Source of the DNA: Eubacterium plexicaudatum ASF492
Lineage (GTDB): Bacteria > Bacillota > Clostridia > Lachnospirales > Lachnospiraceae
Length of the DNA: 64,000 nt
Assembly (NCBI RefSeq): GCF_000364225.2
Contig: NZ_AQFT02000001.1
Coordinates: 2,666,001 to 2,730,000 of the forward strand
Reading direction: 5' to 3'
A program made the translations under genes and the position numbers. Positions 55,092-63,990 of this stretch are shown here, in pieces. Position 1 is the first letter of the stretch, and every line of letters starts with the position of its first letter. A model generated the notes under the pieces. That model did no database searches and was not told the origin of the DNA. It worked only from the letters and a program-made list of their open reading frames with translations.

Positions 55092-56219
55092 TCAACACCA
55101 CCTGACCATATAGATTTTATTGTTTTCGGCTGCTTGTGCCTGAACCAGCGCCCGAATCAGAGCCTGTGTCCCGACACGCTCCCCGGCGCAGGCATCGGTC
55201 ACAATGAACACCCGATCATAGTTTCCGATATCGTATAAAAACGTCCGCCTGTCTTTTTCATACAGACCGGGCAGTTCATACCGCACATGCAGCGGATAAT
55301 CCGCTTCCTCGTATACCTCGATCGGACTGCGCGTTGTCGCATGAAACCGGACCCTGGCACCGTTTTTTTCAATTTGATCTGCGACATACAACGCCGGATA
55401 CATAAATTCCTCCGTACCAAGTACCAGCACGCTGCCTGTCAGTTCATCCTGCAGCTGTCTTTTTATTTCCTGCCACAAATGCATACAGGCCGTTTTATAG
55501 GCACCGGCTTCAACAAGTCTTCTGGCATTTGCCTGTCCTTTGATCCGTATTTCGTTTTGTAAACCCGTTCTTGCATGCTCATACGGGTTTTGCATCAGAT
55601 TTACAGATACGCCTTTGCGTACGTACTGCCGCAGCCTGTCCGTATAATCCACCTGCTCCGTTTTGATAAGATAATATAGGCCAATTCCACGGCTATGATA
55701 CTGTTCCAGCGCTTTTTGATCCATCGCATTGAAAACGGATACCGCGGCATATTTCACCTGATAGGGATATTCCCGCTGCAGCGCCTCTGTCAGATTTCGT
55801 ATCGTCTTCCCGGTCGTTATCTCATCTTCCGCAAATACCACGGAATCAACCTGTGGCATCACCCTGTCCAGGTCCTGCTTTACTAACCGCTGCTGTATGG
55901 CATGGCTGTGTTCTTCTGAAAAAGAAAGATAAGAAACCCCTTCGATCTCTTCCCGTGTCGTCTGTATGTAGCACGTTTCCCTTTTGATCGCCACGGCAGC
56001 TCCGATTGCCGTCGCCGTTTCCGCAAACCCGATCACGAGCGTTTTTGCTCCGGCATATTCCTGCGGCAGACAATCGGCCAGCTGCCCAAACATTCCAAGC
56101 GCCTCACCGGGCCGTACCGGGATATGCTTTCCCTGCAGCCGGTTGATCACAAGATAATTCCTCTTTTTGTTATTTTCCCTTTTGGCAATGCGGATCAGAT
56201 CCGTATATTGATCTATCAT
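55092..56219 (-). CDS. Phosphoribosyltransferase with TRSP domain (Ter module)
   Basis: A 375-aa protein. Residues about 15-215 form a PRTase fold: GFAETATAIGAAVA and VVFAEDEITTGKTIRNL, the latter being the PRPP-binding acidic loop. Residues about 235-375 form the TRSP domain, named for the Thr-Arg-Ser-Pro motif seen here in HATTRSPIEVYEEADY. It would attach a base-like moiety to phosphoribose. It is the first gene of a two-gene operon with StiP, upstream of which a 10-base inverted repeat lies in the spacer shared with the aminotransferase. An ATP-grasp enzyme often found with this set is not in the window. Confidence 0.88.
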   Translation of the reverse strand: MIDQYTDLIRIAKRENNKKRNYLVINRLQGKHIPVRPGEALGMFGQLADCLPQEYAGAKTLVIGFAETATAIGAAVAIKRETCYIQTTREEIEGVSYLSFSEEHSHAIQQRLVKQDLDRVMPQVDSVVFAEDEITTGKTIRNLTEALQREYPYQVKYAAVSVFNAMDQKALEQYHSRGIGLYYLIKTEQVDYTDRLRQYVRKGVSVNLMQNPYEHARTGLQNEIRIKGQANARRLVEAGAYKTACMHLWQEIKRQLQDELTGSVLVLGTEEFMYPALYVADQIEKNGARVRFHATTRSPIEVYEEADYPLHVRYELPGLYEKDRRTFLYDIGNYDRVFIVTDACAGERVGTQALIRALVQAQAAENNKIYMVRWC

Positions 56220-56250
56220 ATTTTACTCCGTTTCGTTTTCTTTTCATTTT

Positions 56251-56284
56251 ATTTTGGTATCTTCTGATTATTGTATACCAAAAT
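56251..56284. promoter_or_regulatory. Inverted repeat, candidate operator between divergent genes
   Basis: ATTTTGGTAT (56251-56260) and its exact complement ATACCAAAAT (56275-56284), 14-base spacer, 32 bases upstream of the PRTase start and upstream of the aminotransferase promoter. Confidence 0.5.
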
Positions 56285-56321
56285 GAAAAGTTTGCAACCG
56301 TTTTAAACAATTAAAAAACAT

Positions 56322-56350
56322 TTGACACCAACACCTGGTTGCTCTAACAT
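56322..56350 (+). promoter_or_regulatory. Promoter of the aminotransferase gene
   Basis: TTGACA (56322-56327), 17 bases, TAACAT (56345-56350), 33 bases before the ATG. Confidence 0.65.
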
Positions 56351-56383
56351 AAAGAATGAAAAAACACAAAGGAGCATGTTGCT

Positions 56384-57580
56384 ATGTTAAATTTAAATGA
56401 AAGAATGGTCAATCTCGGTACACAACGTTCCGTCATTCGTGAGCTGTTTGAATATGGAAAAAAGAAGGCTGCACAAATCGGAGCGGAAAACGTATTTGAT
56501 TTCTCTATCGGAAACCCAAGCGTTCCTGCTCCGGCAAGCGTAAATCAGACAGCCATAGAGATTATCCGTGAAATGGACCCTGTCATTTTACATGGATATA
56601 CGAGTGCGCAGGGAGACGCCGGTGTGCGCAAAATGATTGCAGACGCGGTAAACGGGCGATTCCGCACAGACTATACCGCTGACAATTTTTATATTTCTAC
56701 CGGGGCTGCCGCCGCTCTTTGCTGCTGTTTTCACGGACTGTGCAACCGTGGAGACGAAGTGATAATTTTTGCCCCATATTTCCCGGAATATACGGTATTT
56801 GTGGAAGGCGCCGGCGCAAAACCGGTCATCGTCGCGGCAGATACACAGGCTTTTCAGATTGATTTTACCGCATTGGAACAGGCGCTTTCCGTGCGTACCA
56901 AAGCAGTGATCGTCAATTCGCCGAACAACCCGTCCGGGGCTGTCTATGCAGCCGAAACCGTTCAAAAACTGGCCGCGCTTTTAGAGCAAAAGTCCGCGGA
57001 ATACGGACATACGATCTTTTTGGTGTCGGATGAACCTTATCGTGAAATCGTATTTTCCGGCACGCAGGTGCCATTTTTACCGGACTACTACCGCAACACA
57101 CTTGTCAGCTATTCCTGGTCAAAATCACTGTCCCTGCCAGGCGAACGAATGGGCTATGTACTGATTCCTTCCGCGGTCGATGATTTTGCACAGGTTTACG
57201 CAGCGATCGCCGGAGCCGGACGCTCACTTGGCTACGTCAATGCACCGGGACTGTTCCAGCGGGTATGCGCTGCCTGCGCAAATGAAACGGCAGATCTCTC
57301 GGTCTATGAAACGAATAAAAACCTTTTGTATCACAGCCTGCGTGAAATGGGCTATCACGTTGTGGAACCGGGCGGTACTTTTTACATGTTCCCTCGCTCT
57401 TTGGAAGCAGATGATGCCGCTTTTGCGGAGCGTGCCAAAGCGCACAATCTGCTGATCGTTCCGGGAATCGGATTCGGCTGTCCGGGGCATGTGCGCATTT
57501 CCTACTGCGTGCCGACCGAACGGATCGAAAAATCTCTGCCTGCCTTTGAAGCGCTTGCAAAAGAATATCTGCAGGGCTGA
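56384..57580 (+). CDS. Pyridoxal-phosphate aminotransferase, class I/II
   Basis: A 398-aa fold-type I aminotransferase of the aspartate-aminotransferase group. Key pieces are FDFSIGNPSVPAP near the start, ISTGAAAALCC (PLP phosphate contact), VNSPNNPSGAVY, VSDEPYREIVF, and the Schiff-base lysine in SYSWSKSLSLPGERMGY. The late GFGCPGHVRISYC is the carboxylate-binding arginine region. The ATG follows AAAGGAGC. It is a one-gene unit ended by a strong hairpin. The amino donor cannot be assigned; the family has broad aspartate/aromatic specificity. Confidence 0.92.
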   Translation: MLNLNERMVNLGTQRSVIRELFEYGKKKAAQIGAENVFDFSIGNPSVPAPASVNQTAIEIIREMDPVILHGYTSAQGDAGVRKMIADAVNGRFRTDYTADNFYISTGAAAALCCCFHGLCNRGDEVIIFAPYFPEYTVFVEGAGAKPVIVAADTQAFQIDFTALEQALSVRTKAVIVNSPNNPSGAVYAAETVQKLAALLEQKSAEYGHTIFLVSDEPYREIVFSGTQVPFLPDYYRNTLVSYSWSKSLSLPGERMGYVLIPSAVDDFAQVYAAIAGAGRSLGYVNAPGLFQRVCAACANETADLSVYETNKNLLYHSLREMGYHVVEPGGTFYMFPRSLEADDAAFAERAKAHNLLIVPGIGFGCPGHVRISYCVPTERIEKSLPAFEALAKEYLQG

Positions 57581-57591
57581 TATCGTATATA

Positions 57592-57639
57592 AAATGTCGT
57601 AAGAAAACGCAGCATACAACGCTTTTTCTTACGACATTT
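57592..57639. terminator. Bidirectional terminator between aminotransferase and pta
   Basis: Sixteen-base arms AAATGTCGTAAGAAAA (57592-57607) and complement (57624-57639) with A/T tails on both sides. Confidence 0.88.
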
Positions 57640-57663
57640 CCATATATCTCTTATTAATATATC

Positions 57664-58656
57664 TTATTTATTTTCGGCAAGCGCTGCCGTAATAATTGCC
57701 ATGGAATATACTTCCGATCCGGTACAGCCTCTGGACAGATCGTTGATCGGAGCGTTCAGTCCAAGCAGAATCGGTCCGTAAGCTTCAAAATGCCCCAGAC
57801 GCTGCGCAATTTTATAGCCGATATTTCCCGCGCTGATATCCGGGAATATAAACGTATTTGCATGTCCTGCCACTTTGGATTCCGGACATTTTGTACGTGC
57901 GACACGTACGGATACGGCCGCATCAAACTGCAGCTCGCCTTCAATCGGCAGATCCGGATATTTTTCTTTTGCCTTTTGAGCCGCATTGCGCATTTTATCC
58001 ACATCTTCTCCTTCTCCGGAACCAAAGGTAGAATAACTTAAGAACGCGATCTGCGGATCAATGCCGAAAATCTTTGCACATTCTGCCGTTTCTCCTGCAA
58101 TTTCCACAAGCTGATCTTCGGTCGGTTTGATATTAATCGCACAGTCGCCCATTGCCAGCACTTCATTATCACCCGTTGCGGAAGGACGCACAAGAATAAA
58201 GCAGGAACATACAATGCTGTTACCCGGCTTTGTTTTAATCAGCTGCAAAGCCGGACGTACGGTATCTGCCGTCGAATACGTCGCACCGCCCAGCAATGCG
58301 TCTGCCTGTCCCATTTTAACAAGCATCGCACCAAAATAATTCGTCTGCGATAAAATCTTTCTTGCCTCTTCCGGTGTCACCCCTTTTGATTTACGCAGTT
58401 CACAAAACATGTCTACCATAGCGTCCATATCTTTGTATTTTTCCGGATCAATAATCTCCGCACCGCGAATATTATAGCCGCATTCTTCTGCTGCAGCAAT
58501 AATCTCATCTTCATCCCCTACTAAAATCGGATTCAGGAAATAGCTTGCCAGCAGGCGGGACGCAGCCTCTAAAATACGAGGGTCATTCCCTTCCGTAAAT
58601 ACGATTTTTTTCGGATTCTTTTTTAAAATGTTTATCATCTGCCCAAAACCAAACAT
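57664..58656 (-). CDS. pta: Phosphate acetyltransferase
   Basis: A 330-aa enzyme interconverting acetyl-CoA and acetyl phosphate, central to acetate production. The sequence runs KKIVFTEGNDPRILEAA near the start, TNYFGAMLVKMGQADALLGG in the middle, and KCPESKVAGHANTFIFPDI and GPILLGLNAPINDLSRG near the end, all classic Pta. The ATG at 58656 follows AGGAGGAG. The acetate kinase gene often downstream is not here, since the next gene is convergent. The 126 bases upstream contain an AT-rich weak inverted repeat (58711-58719, 58734-58742) and no gene. Confidence 0.96.
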   Translation of the reverse strand: MFGFGQMINILKKNPKKIVFTEGNDPRILEAASRLLASYFLNPILVGDEDEIIAAAEECGYNIRGAEIIDPEKYKDMDAMVDMFCELRKSKGVTPEEARKILSQTNYFGAMLVKMGQADALLGGATYSTADTVRPALQLIKTKPGNSIVCSCFILVRPSATGDNEVLAMGDCAINIKPTEDQLVEIAGETAECAKIFGIDPQIAFLSYSTFGSGEGEDVDKMRNAAQKAKEKYPDLPIEGELQFDAAVSVRVARTKCPESKVAGHANTFIFPDISAGNIGYKIAQRLGHFEAYGPILLGLNAPINDLSRGCTGSEVYSMAIITAALAENK

Positions 58657-58782
58657 ATGATTCTCCTCCTGATTTCTTTTTTATGTTCGATACGAATTAC
58701 ATGTTCTTCCATTTCTATTAAAACACTATCTAAAATAGAAATCAATCCTTAATTTTTAATGTATTTGATTCAAAACAAACGC

Positions 58783-60495
58783 TTATTGGCAGCCAAAGGT
58801 AACCGAACTGTTTTGCTCCGGTTTGTCGGTTTGCCATATATGGTTCTGCGTCTCGCGTAATCCCATCGTCTGTTCTTTCAGCTGCCATCCACCTTCGCAA
58901 CGCAGCGTCACGGCTGTCCTGCCTATCTGCAGATGGCTCTGTTCATCGGAAATAAAATCATAAGTTACATCCATGTCCGCTGCTTCTTCCGGCCTGTCTG
59001 ACGCCTGTGACCGCCCTTTCTGCGTCCGTATGATCACTTTCACGGTCTGCTTCGCTGGAATCGTAATTGTAGCTCTTGCATATACGACTCTCGTTTCCCC
59101 AAAAAGCCGTTCAAAAATCTCCGTTAACTCCGTATTCTGATAGCGCTGCCTGCATATATCATAAAACGTATCTTCTTCGCCAATCATCGTCAGCACACGA
59201 AAAGCCGCATCTTCATTTACGTATTCCGCAAGATTGTCCTCAGCCATTTCCTGTTCATAATTTTTCCGCAGATTTCTCACCGCATCGTTGCCGCACAGAC
59301 GCAGCGCATCCGCATAAGCCATTTCCTGTCTGCTCATTTCGTACTGCAGTTCATCTATGCTTTCTTCACAGTCCAGATTGGTATAATATCCCGGCTGCGG
59401 TTTTGTCGTCTGCTCTCCGGTTACAATCAGCATCCGTTTTTTCCGTTCCGGCGAAGCAAAAAAGCAATAGGTTGTACTGCCGTCTTCATTCGTAAAAGAA
59501 TGGTCAAATCCATAGGTAAGCACATCCGCATCCGCATCGCTGACCGTAATCCCGACTACGCCCTGCTCCTGCATGGCAGTTTCCGAAAATGTATAGACAG
59601 ACACATTTTTATTCCAGTCCGCCTCTTTTGCCAGCGCCTGCTCCTGATACTCTGTCTGTTCGTTAAAAATCCGCACATAATCCTGCAGAGACGACGTTTC
59701 CTCCGGATCGGCGTCCCGGTATGCATGAATGCTTTCCCCTACGCTGTAAGCCGTCGTTATGTCGTCCTGTCCTTTTATCTGCAAAATCGGTGCGGCCGCT
59801 TCATCCACACCGTTCAGCGTCGTTACAAACGGATACAAAATCTGCAGTGTTTTATCATGCTTTGACGTATTTTTAATTTTATACGTGTCTTTTAGTTGCA
59901 ACAGCGCAGTCCCACCGTTTTCATTGCTCTGCGTACTTACCGCCCCGTCCAGTCTGCGGCTTACTTTCAGCTTTTGCGTATCCCCTGTCGCCGTCAACGG
60001 GAAAACCGGGCCTTCGTAGGAATCATAACGAACCGGCAGCCAGTCCCTCTGCTCCGACGGAGCCGCATTTTGCGTTTGATCATTCTTCTGATCGGAAGCC
60101 CCGGCGCTTACATATTCTTCCTTTATTGCCGCGTCGACCGCGTCATCATATGCACCTTCCGCACCGCCATCGGAACCGGATTCCTGATTGATACTTTTCG
60201 AGGAATCCTCATGCATATAATTGTTTATAATATATCCGGTACTGCCAAATACAATACACAGACATACCGCTACCGGCAGATATTTCAGATATCCGCCCAG
60301 TTTTTCCATTACCGCTTTTTTATATGGCAGTTTATTCCGTACTTTCCCAGCCACCTGAAAATCCGCATCCGTATCCGGACTCCGTTCCTCTTTTGATGCA
60401 GGCGCATCCGCATGCTCCTGTGCCGCTTCCAGAATCATTTCATCCGAAATCTGTTCCATTGCCTGAAACAGCCGTTCTCCTGCATTTCCTGTCAT
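58783..60495 (-). CDS. Putative membrane-anchored anti-sigma factor
   Basis: A 570-aa protein with one membrane segment (about residues 73-92, LKYLPVAVCLCIVFGSTGYI). About 70 cytoplasmic residues precede it, including EQISDEMILEAAQEH, and a large outer part of about 475 residues follows, starting with an acidic, low-complexity linker. The outer part has no motif I recognise; it contains beta-rich segments and a long helical region around residues 370-440. Its ATG overlaps the sigma-factor stop (ATGA), the usual coupling of an ECF sigma factor with its regulator. The short inner domain would hold the sigma factor and the outer domain would sense an envelope signal. Confidence 0.75.
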   Translation of the reverse strand: MTGNAGERLFQAMEQISDEMILEAAQEHADAPASKEERSPDTDADFQVAGKVRNKLPYKKAVMEKLGGYLKYLPVAVCLCIVFGSTGYIINNYMHEDSSKSINQESGSDGGAEGAYDDAVDAAIKEEYVSAGASDQKNDQTQNAAPSEQRDWLPVRYDSYEGPVFPLTATGDTQKLKVSRRLDGAVSTQSNENGGTALLQLKDTYKIKNTSKHDKTLQILYPFVTTLNGVDEAAAPILQIKGQDDITTAYSVGESIHAYRDADPEETSSLQDYVRIFNEQTEYQEQALAKEADWNKNVSVYTFSETAMQEQGVVGITVSDADADVLTYGFDHSFTNEDGSTTYCFFASPERKKRMLIVTGEQTTKPQPGYYTNLDCEESIDELQYEMSRQEMAYADALRLCGNDAVRNLRKNYEQEMAEDNLAEYVNEDAAFRVLTMIGEEDTFYDICRQRYQNTELTEIFERLFGETRVVYARATITIPAKQTVKVIIRTQKGRSQASDRPEEAADMDVTYDFISDEQSHLQIGRTAVTLRCEGGWQLKEQTMGLRETQNHIWQTDKPEQNSSVTFGCQ

Positions 60496-61052
60496 ACAAT
60501 GATCCCTTCCTTTTCCAAAAAAGCTTTCAGCTTATTTCTGCTGCGCATTAACGACGATTTTACCTTGCTTTCCGTCATATCATACCGTTGTGCAATGTTT
60601 TCAACACTGTCTGCATACCAGTATCGCCTTACAAAAATAATTCTGGCATCTTTGGAAAGCTCTGTAAGAAACTGACGAATCGCTTCCGTAATCACAATCG
60701 TATCCGTACGCGTCTCATCCGAACCCAAATCGGAGATACATTCTTCGAGTTCTTCATATATCAGATCCAGCTTTCCGCCTCCGCGTTTATTAACTCTGCT
60801 CTTCCGATAACGGTCTAACGACAGATTTCTTGTAATTTTCCCTAAAAACGCCTGAAAAAACCGGGGACGTTTCGGAGGAATCACCGTCCATGACTTAAAC
60901 CACGTATCATTTACGCATTCTTTGGAGTCCTCCTCATTATTTAAAATATTCTGCGCGATATAATAGCAAAAAGCGCCATATTTCAGATTTGTCTGTCTGA
61001 GCGCCTCTTCGTCTCTCTGCCAATATAATTCAATAATCTTTTCATCCTCCAT
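60492..61052 (-). CDS. ECF-like RNA polymerase sigma factor
   Basis: A 186-aa sigma-70-family protein with only regions 2 and 4. Region 2 has CYYIAQNILNNEEDSKECVNDTW and the -10-contacting FQAFLGKITRNLSLDRYRK; region 4 has FVRRYWYADSVENIAQRYDMTESKVKSSLMR. I start it at ATG 61052 (MEDEKIIELYWQRDEEA) after AAGGGAGA; a longer frame upstream has no ribosome site. The pattern with an overlapping membrane partner is common in Lachnospiraceae. No target promoter was identified. Confidence 0.9.
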   Translation of the reverse strand: MEDEKIIELYWQRDEEALRQTNLKYGAFCYYIAQNILNNEEDSKECVNDTWFKSWTVIPPKRPRFFQAFLGKITRNLSLDRYRKSRVNKRGGGKLDLIYEELEECISDLGSDETRTDTIVITEAIRQFLTELSKDARIIFVRRYWYADSVENIAQRYDMTESKVKSSLMRSRNKLKAFLEKEGIIV

Positions 61053-61159
61053 ATGTGTCTCCCTTGTAAAAAATGCGAATGTCATGCCAGACAAAAAAAG
61101 CCCGGACCTGTGCGCCGCTGTTCCTTTTTCTGTCGTACAGATCAAAGCTTTCGTTTTAT

Positions 61160-61795
61160 TTATATGCCTAATGCCCTCATGAGCATCTGCACCGTATTGC
61201 CGTCCGGAAGCATAATCGCCCGTCCCGCATCGTCCGTCTTGCCTCCTTCATCCGACAGCTGAAATCTTGTCTCCACCCAGATTGCCTGATCCGCGGCCAC
61301 GCTTTCCGTCTGCGGTGCGGCCCCAAGGCTGATCCGCTCGTTTTTATCTACAAACATATATGGAGATAAAAATATCCGTATATTTGTATAGTTGCCAATT
61401 GCTTTCATATATGCGGCGGAAAGCATATTTGCAAATTCCGTTACCGCCGAAAACGCAATTTCATCACCGAACAGCTTCTCCTTTTCACATCGGTTCCCCG
61501 TCATTTTTTCCACAACTGCACGGACAAACGAACGTTTTAACAGAAACAGTACAAATCCGCTCATCGGCGCTGCGAACCGCATCCAGATCCCGATATCATC
61601 CGGTTCGATCTGTGACAGCAGCATCTGCTCGGACACCTCCGTTACCGGTATGACATTCGGTGATACGAGTTCGATCCGTACGTCCAGAAGTCTGCCCATT
61701 GTAATACTTGCCATACCTACCCCTACATTGCCAAGTTCATACAGAACGTCCTGCACATCCGTATCCAGTTTCCCATCCTGGTCAAACAGCCCCAT
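61160..61795 (-). CDS. cheC: CheC-family chemotaxis phosphatase
   Basis: A 211-aa CheC/FliY-type protein. Both phosphatase signatures are present: DVLYELGN (16-23) and SAVTEFAN, each with the Glu and Asn needed for dephosphorylating a receiver. I use ATG 61795; a GTG two codons earlier is possible. It forms an operon with a receiver (28 bases upstream) and a GGDEF/EAL protein. No CheA, CheW or MCP is in the window, so the pair may serve a separate pathway rather than flagellar chemotaxis. Confidence 0.88.
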   Translation of the reverse strand: MGLFDQDGKLDTDVQDVLYELGNVGVGMASITMGRLLDVRIELVSPNVIPVTEVSEQMLLSQIEPDDIGIWMRFAAPMSGFVLFLLKRSFVRAVVEKMTGNRCEKEKLFGDEIAFSAVTEFANMLSAAYMKAIGNYTNIRIFLSPYMFVDKNERISLGAAPQTESVAADQAIWVETRFQLSDEGGKTDDAGRAIMLPDGNTVQMLMRALGI

Positions 61796-61829
61796 ATTCA
61801 CTCCCCCACTCCTGTCACTTGGCCATCAT

Positions 61830-62195
61830 TCAGGCACCAAGAGCCTTGTTGACAATTTTAATAAATTCCTTTTCATTGAACGGTTTTACAATAAAATCTT
61901 TGGCCCCTGCTTTCAACGCATCCATAATAATCAGCTCCTGACCGATTGCCGAATTGATCACAATCGAAGCCTTCGGGTCTATTTCCAGCAGTTTTTTTAA
62001 TAAGGTCAGATCCGTATTGTCCGGAAGCGTAATATCCAATAATGTTAAATCCGGTTTTTTTTCCTGAAAAATCTCCAGTGTTGCGGCAGCTGTAGCCGCT
62101 TCTACAATATTTTCATAGCCTGCATTCTGCAAAGCCTTTTTGGTAATGACTCTGGCAAATTTCGCATCATCCACTACGAGTATCAACTTCTCCAT
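61830..62195 (-). CDS. Single-domain response regulator (CheY-like)
   Basis: A 121-aa stand-alone receiver. The acidic pocket is VVDDAK, the phospho-acceptor is Asp54 in LTLLDITLPD, and the conserved Lys is in FIVKPFNEKEF. No output domain. It follows the GGDEF/EAL gene by 16 bases and precedes cheC, the natural phosphatase for it. A kinase is not encoded nearby; the unlinked hybrid kinase at 34.3 kb is one of several possibilities. Confidence 0.92.
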   Translation of the reverse strand: MEKLILVVDDAKFARVITKKALQNAGYENIVEAATAAATLEIFQEKKPDLTLLDITLPDNTDLTLLKKLLEIDPKASIVINSAIGQELIIMDALKAGAKDFIVKPFNEKEFIKIVNKALGA

Positions 62196-62211
62196 AAAAT
62201 ACCTCCCACTT

Positions 62212-63990
62212 TTACCTGTTTAGTTCCTCTTGTCTGCGCACGCTTATTTCCTTTGGTTTTTCTTCCAGACACCGTTCATATTCCGATACCGGCATAGGAC
62301 GGTAAAAATAAAACCCCTGCGCGTTACGGCATCCTATGGATAATAAAAATTCCACCTGTTCAATCGTTTCCACACCTTCTACAATGACTTCCAGCCCCAG
62401 CCGTTTTGCCATATCCACAATCGAATGTAAAATCACATTCCCACGTTTATCATCGGAAGACGGAGGAAGAAATTTTAAATCTATTTTTAACACATCTACC
62501 GGAATTTCCCGTAAAGAATTTAAAGAAGAGTACCCGCTTCCAAAATCATCCATCATCACATGAAAATGATTTTCCTGCAACAGTCTTGCCAGATTGTATA
62601 ACTGCATATTATCCGATATGAACGCACTCTCCGTCAGTTCAAACGCAATCAGCTCATGCGGTACGTCAAACTCCGCCACACACGCTTTGATCTGTTCCGG
62701 TAAATTAGGATTATACAAATCGGTTCTGGATACATTGACCGAAATCGGATATACTTTTTTTCCGTCATCCAGCCATTTGCGAATCATCTGACAGGTCGCA
62801 CGAAGTACATAGTAATCAAGTTCCGAAATAAATCCGTTTTTTTCAAATACCGGAATAAATTCACTGGGAGATATAATTCCCTGCGACGGATGAATCCACC
62901 GCACAAGAGCCTCCGAACCAATGATCTTTCCCGTATCCATCTGACACTTTGGCTGCAGATACACCTGAAACTGGTTCGTTTCCAACGCTTTCTTCATTTC
63001 CGATATAATAATCTGCTCCGCAATCTCTTTTTTACGGATTACACTGTCATAATAAGCGACATGATTCATATAACTGTTTTTCACCATACGCTGCGCCGAT
63101 GCCGCCCGATCCATCAATGTGGAAACACACGTCTGCTCACGCCGGTCTTCTTCGCATGTAATATAAACGCCAAACGACATCACCATATCAAACTTAAGCG
63201 GATATGCATGCAGCGACGTCTGTATGAAATCAATAATTTCCTGTATATCACCGGCATCTGCCGGCATGCAGATACAGAACAGATCCGAAGAAATTCTGCA
63301 ATATGTACTCGTTTCCAAAATCGGTCCTGCCCATTCCTGAATCTTGACGCCTATATAGCGCAGGATGTTATCTCCTTCTTTTGTACCATACATTTGATTG
63401 ATAATACGGAACTTATCAATATCCATCCGGATAATCGCATAACTTTGATCCGGATGCGTACATATCATTTTTTCCGTCATCTGCAGAAAACTTTCCAGAT
63501 TCGGCATATGCGTCAGCGGATCTTTGGCAAGCAGGAATTTTAATTTCCGTACCGTTTCCAATTCCCGCTCCGCATTTGTAAACGTAATCAGCACCCGTTC
63601 TTTTTCCCCTTCCGCATCCGCATAGCAGACGAGACTGACACGATACCATTCATATTCGTGTGCTTCCACATAAAATCTTGCGCTGATGCTTCTGCTGTCC
63701 CCTGCTTTCAGATCGGAAAAATCAAAAAATGCCTGTATGGCGGGAATATCGTCTCTTAATACAACTTTTTTGTAATTGATACGATCGTTATTTATATCAC
63801 TCTGCCAGTCTCCGTATACATGCCGGCGCTGTGCGGGATCTATATAACATTGTTTTGTCTTAAAATTATATTCTACGATAAAGGAATGTGTATGTTCCAG
63901 TATTCTGCTCTCCCTTAACAGTTCTGCCTCATTATTACCGCTCTCATTTACAGACAGCAGATTATCCTGGCTTTCCTGATCAATATTCAT
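62212..63990 (-). CDS. PAS-GGDEF-EAL protein, probable c-di-GMP phosphodiesterase with degenerate GGDEF
   Basis: A 592-aa cytoplasmic protein. Residues about 30-150 are PAS-like. The GGDEF domain (about 165-320) has SSDLF where the active loop should be, so cyclase activity is unlikely. The EAL domain (about 335-575) keeps SEALVRW, NVSRTDLYN, AFELTES, MDDFGSGYSSL and KIDLKFL, the residues needed for c-di-GMP hydrolysis. It is the first gene of the operon with the receiver and CheC, which links c-di-GMP breakdown to a phosphorylation switch. Its start is at 63990, ten bases from the window's end, behind AGGATGAAG. Confidence 0.9.
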   Translation of the reverse strand: MNIDQESQDNLLSVNESGNNEAELLRESRILEHTHSFIVEYNFKTKQCYIDPAQRRHVYGDWQSDINNDRINYKKVVLRDDIPAIQAFFDFSDLKAGDSRSISARFYVEAHEYEWYRVSLVCYADAEGEKERVLITFTNAERELETVRKLKFLLAKDPLTHMPNLESFLQMTEKMICTHPDQSYAIIRMDIDKFRIINQMYGTKEGDNILRYIGVKIQEWAGPILETSTYCRISSDLFCICMPADAGDIQEIIDFIQTSLHAYPLKFDMVMSFGVYITCEEDRREQTCVSTLMDRAASAQRMVKNSYMNHVAYYDSVIRKKEIAEQIIISEMKKALETNQFQVYLQPKCQMDTGKIIGSEALVRWIHPSQGIISPSEFIPVFEKNGFISELDYYVLRATCQMIRKWLDDGKKVYPISVNVSRTDLYNPNLPEQIKACVAEFDVPHELIAFELTESAFISDNMQLYNLARLLQENHFHVMMDDFGSGYSSLNSLREIPVDVLKIDLKFLPPSSDDKRGNVILHSIVDMAKRLGLEVIVEGVETIEQVEFLLSIGCRNAQGFYFYRPMPVSEYERCLEEKPKEISVRRQEELNR

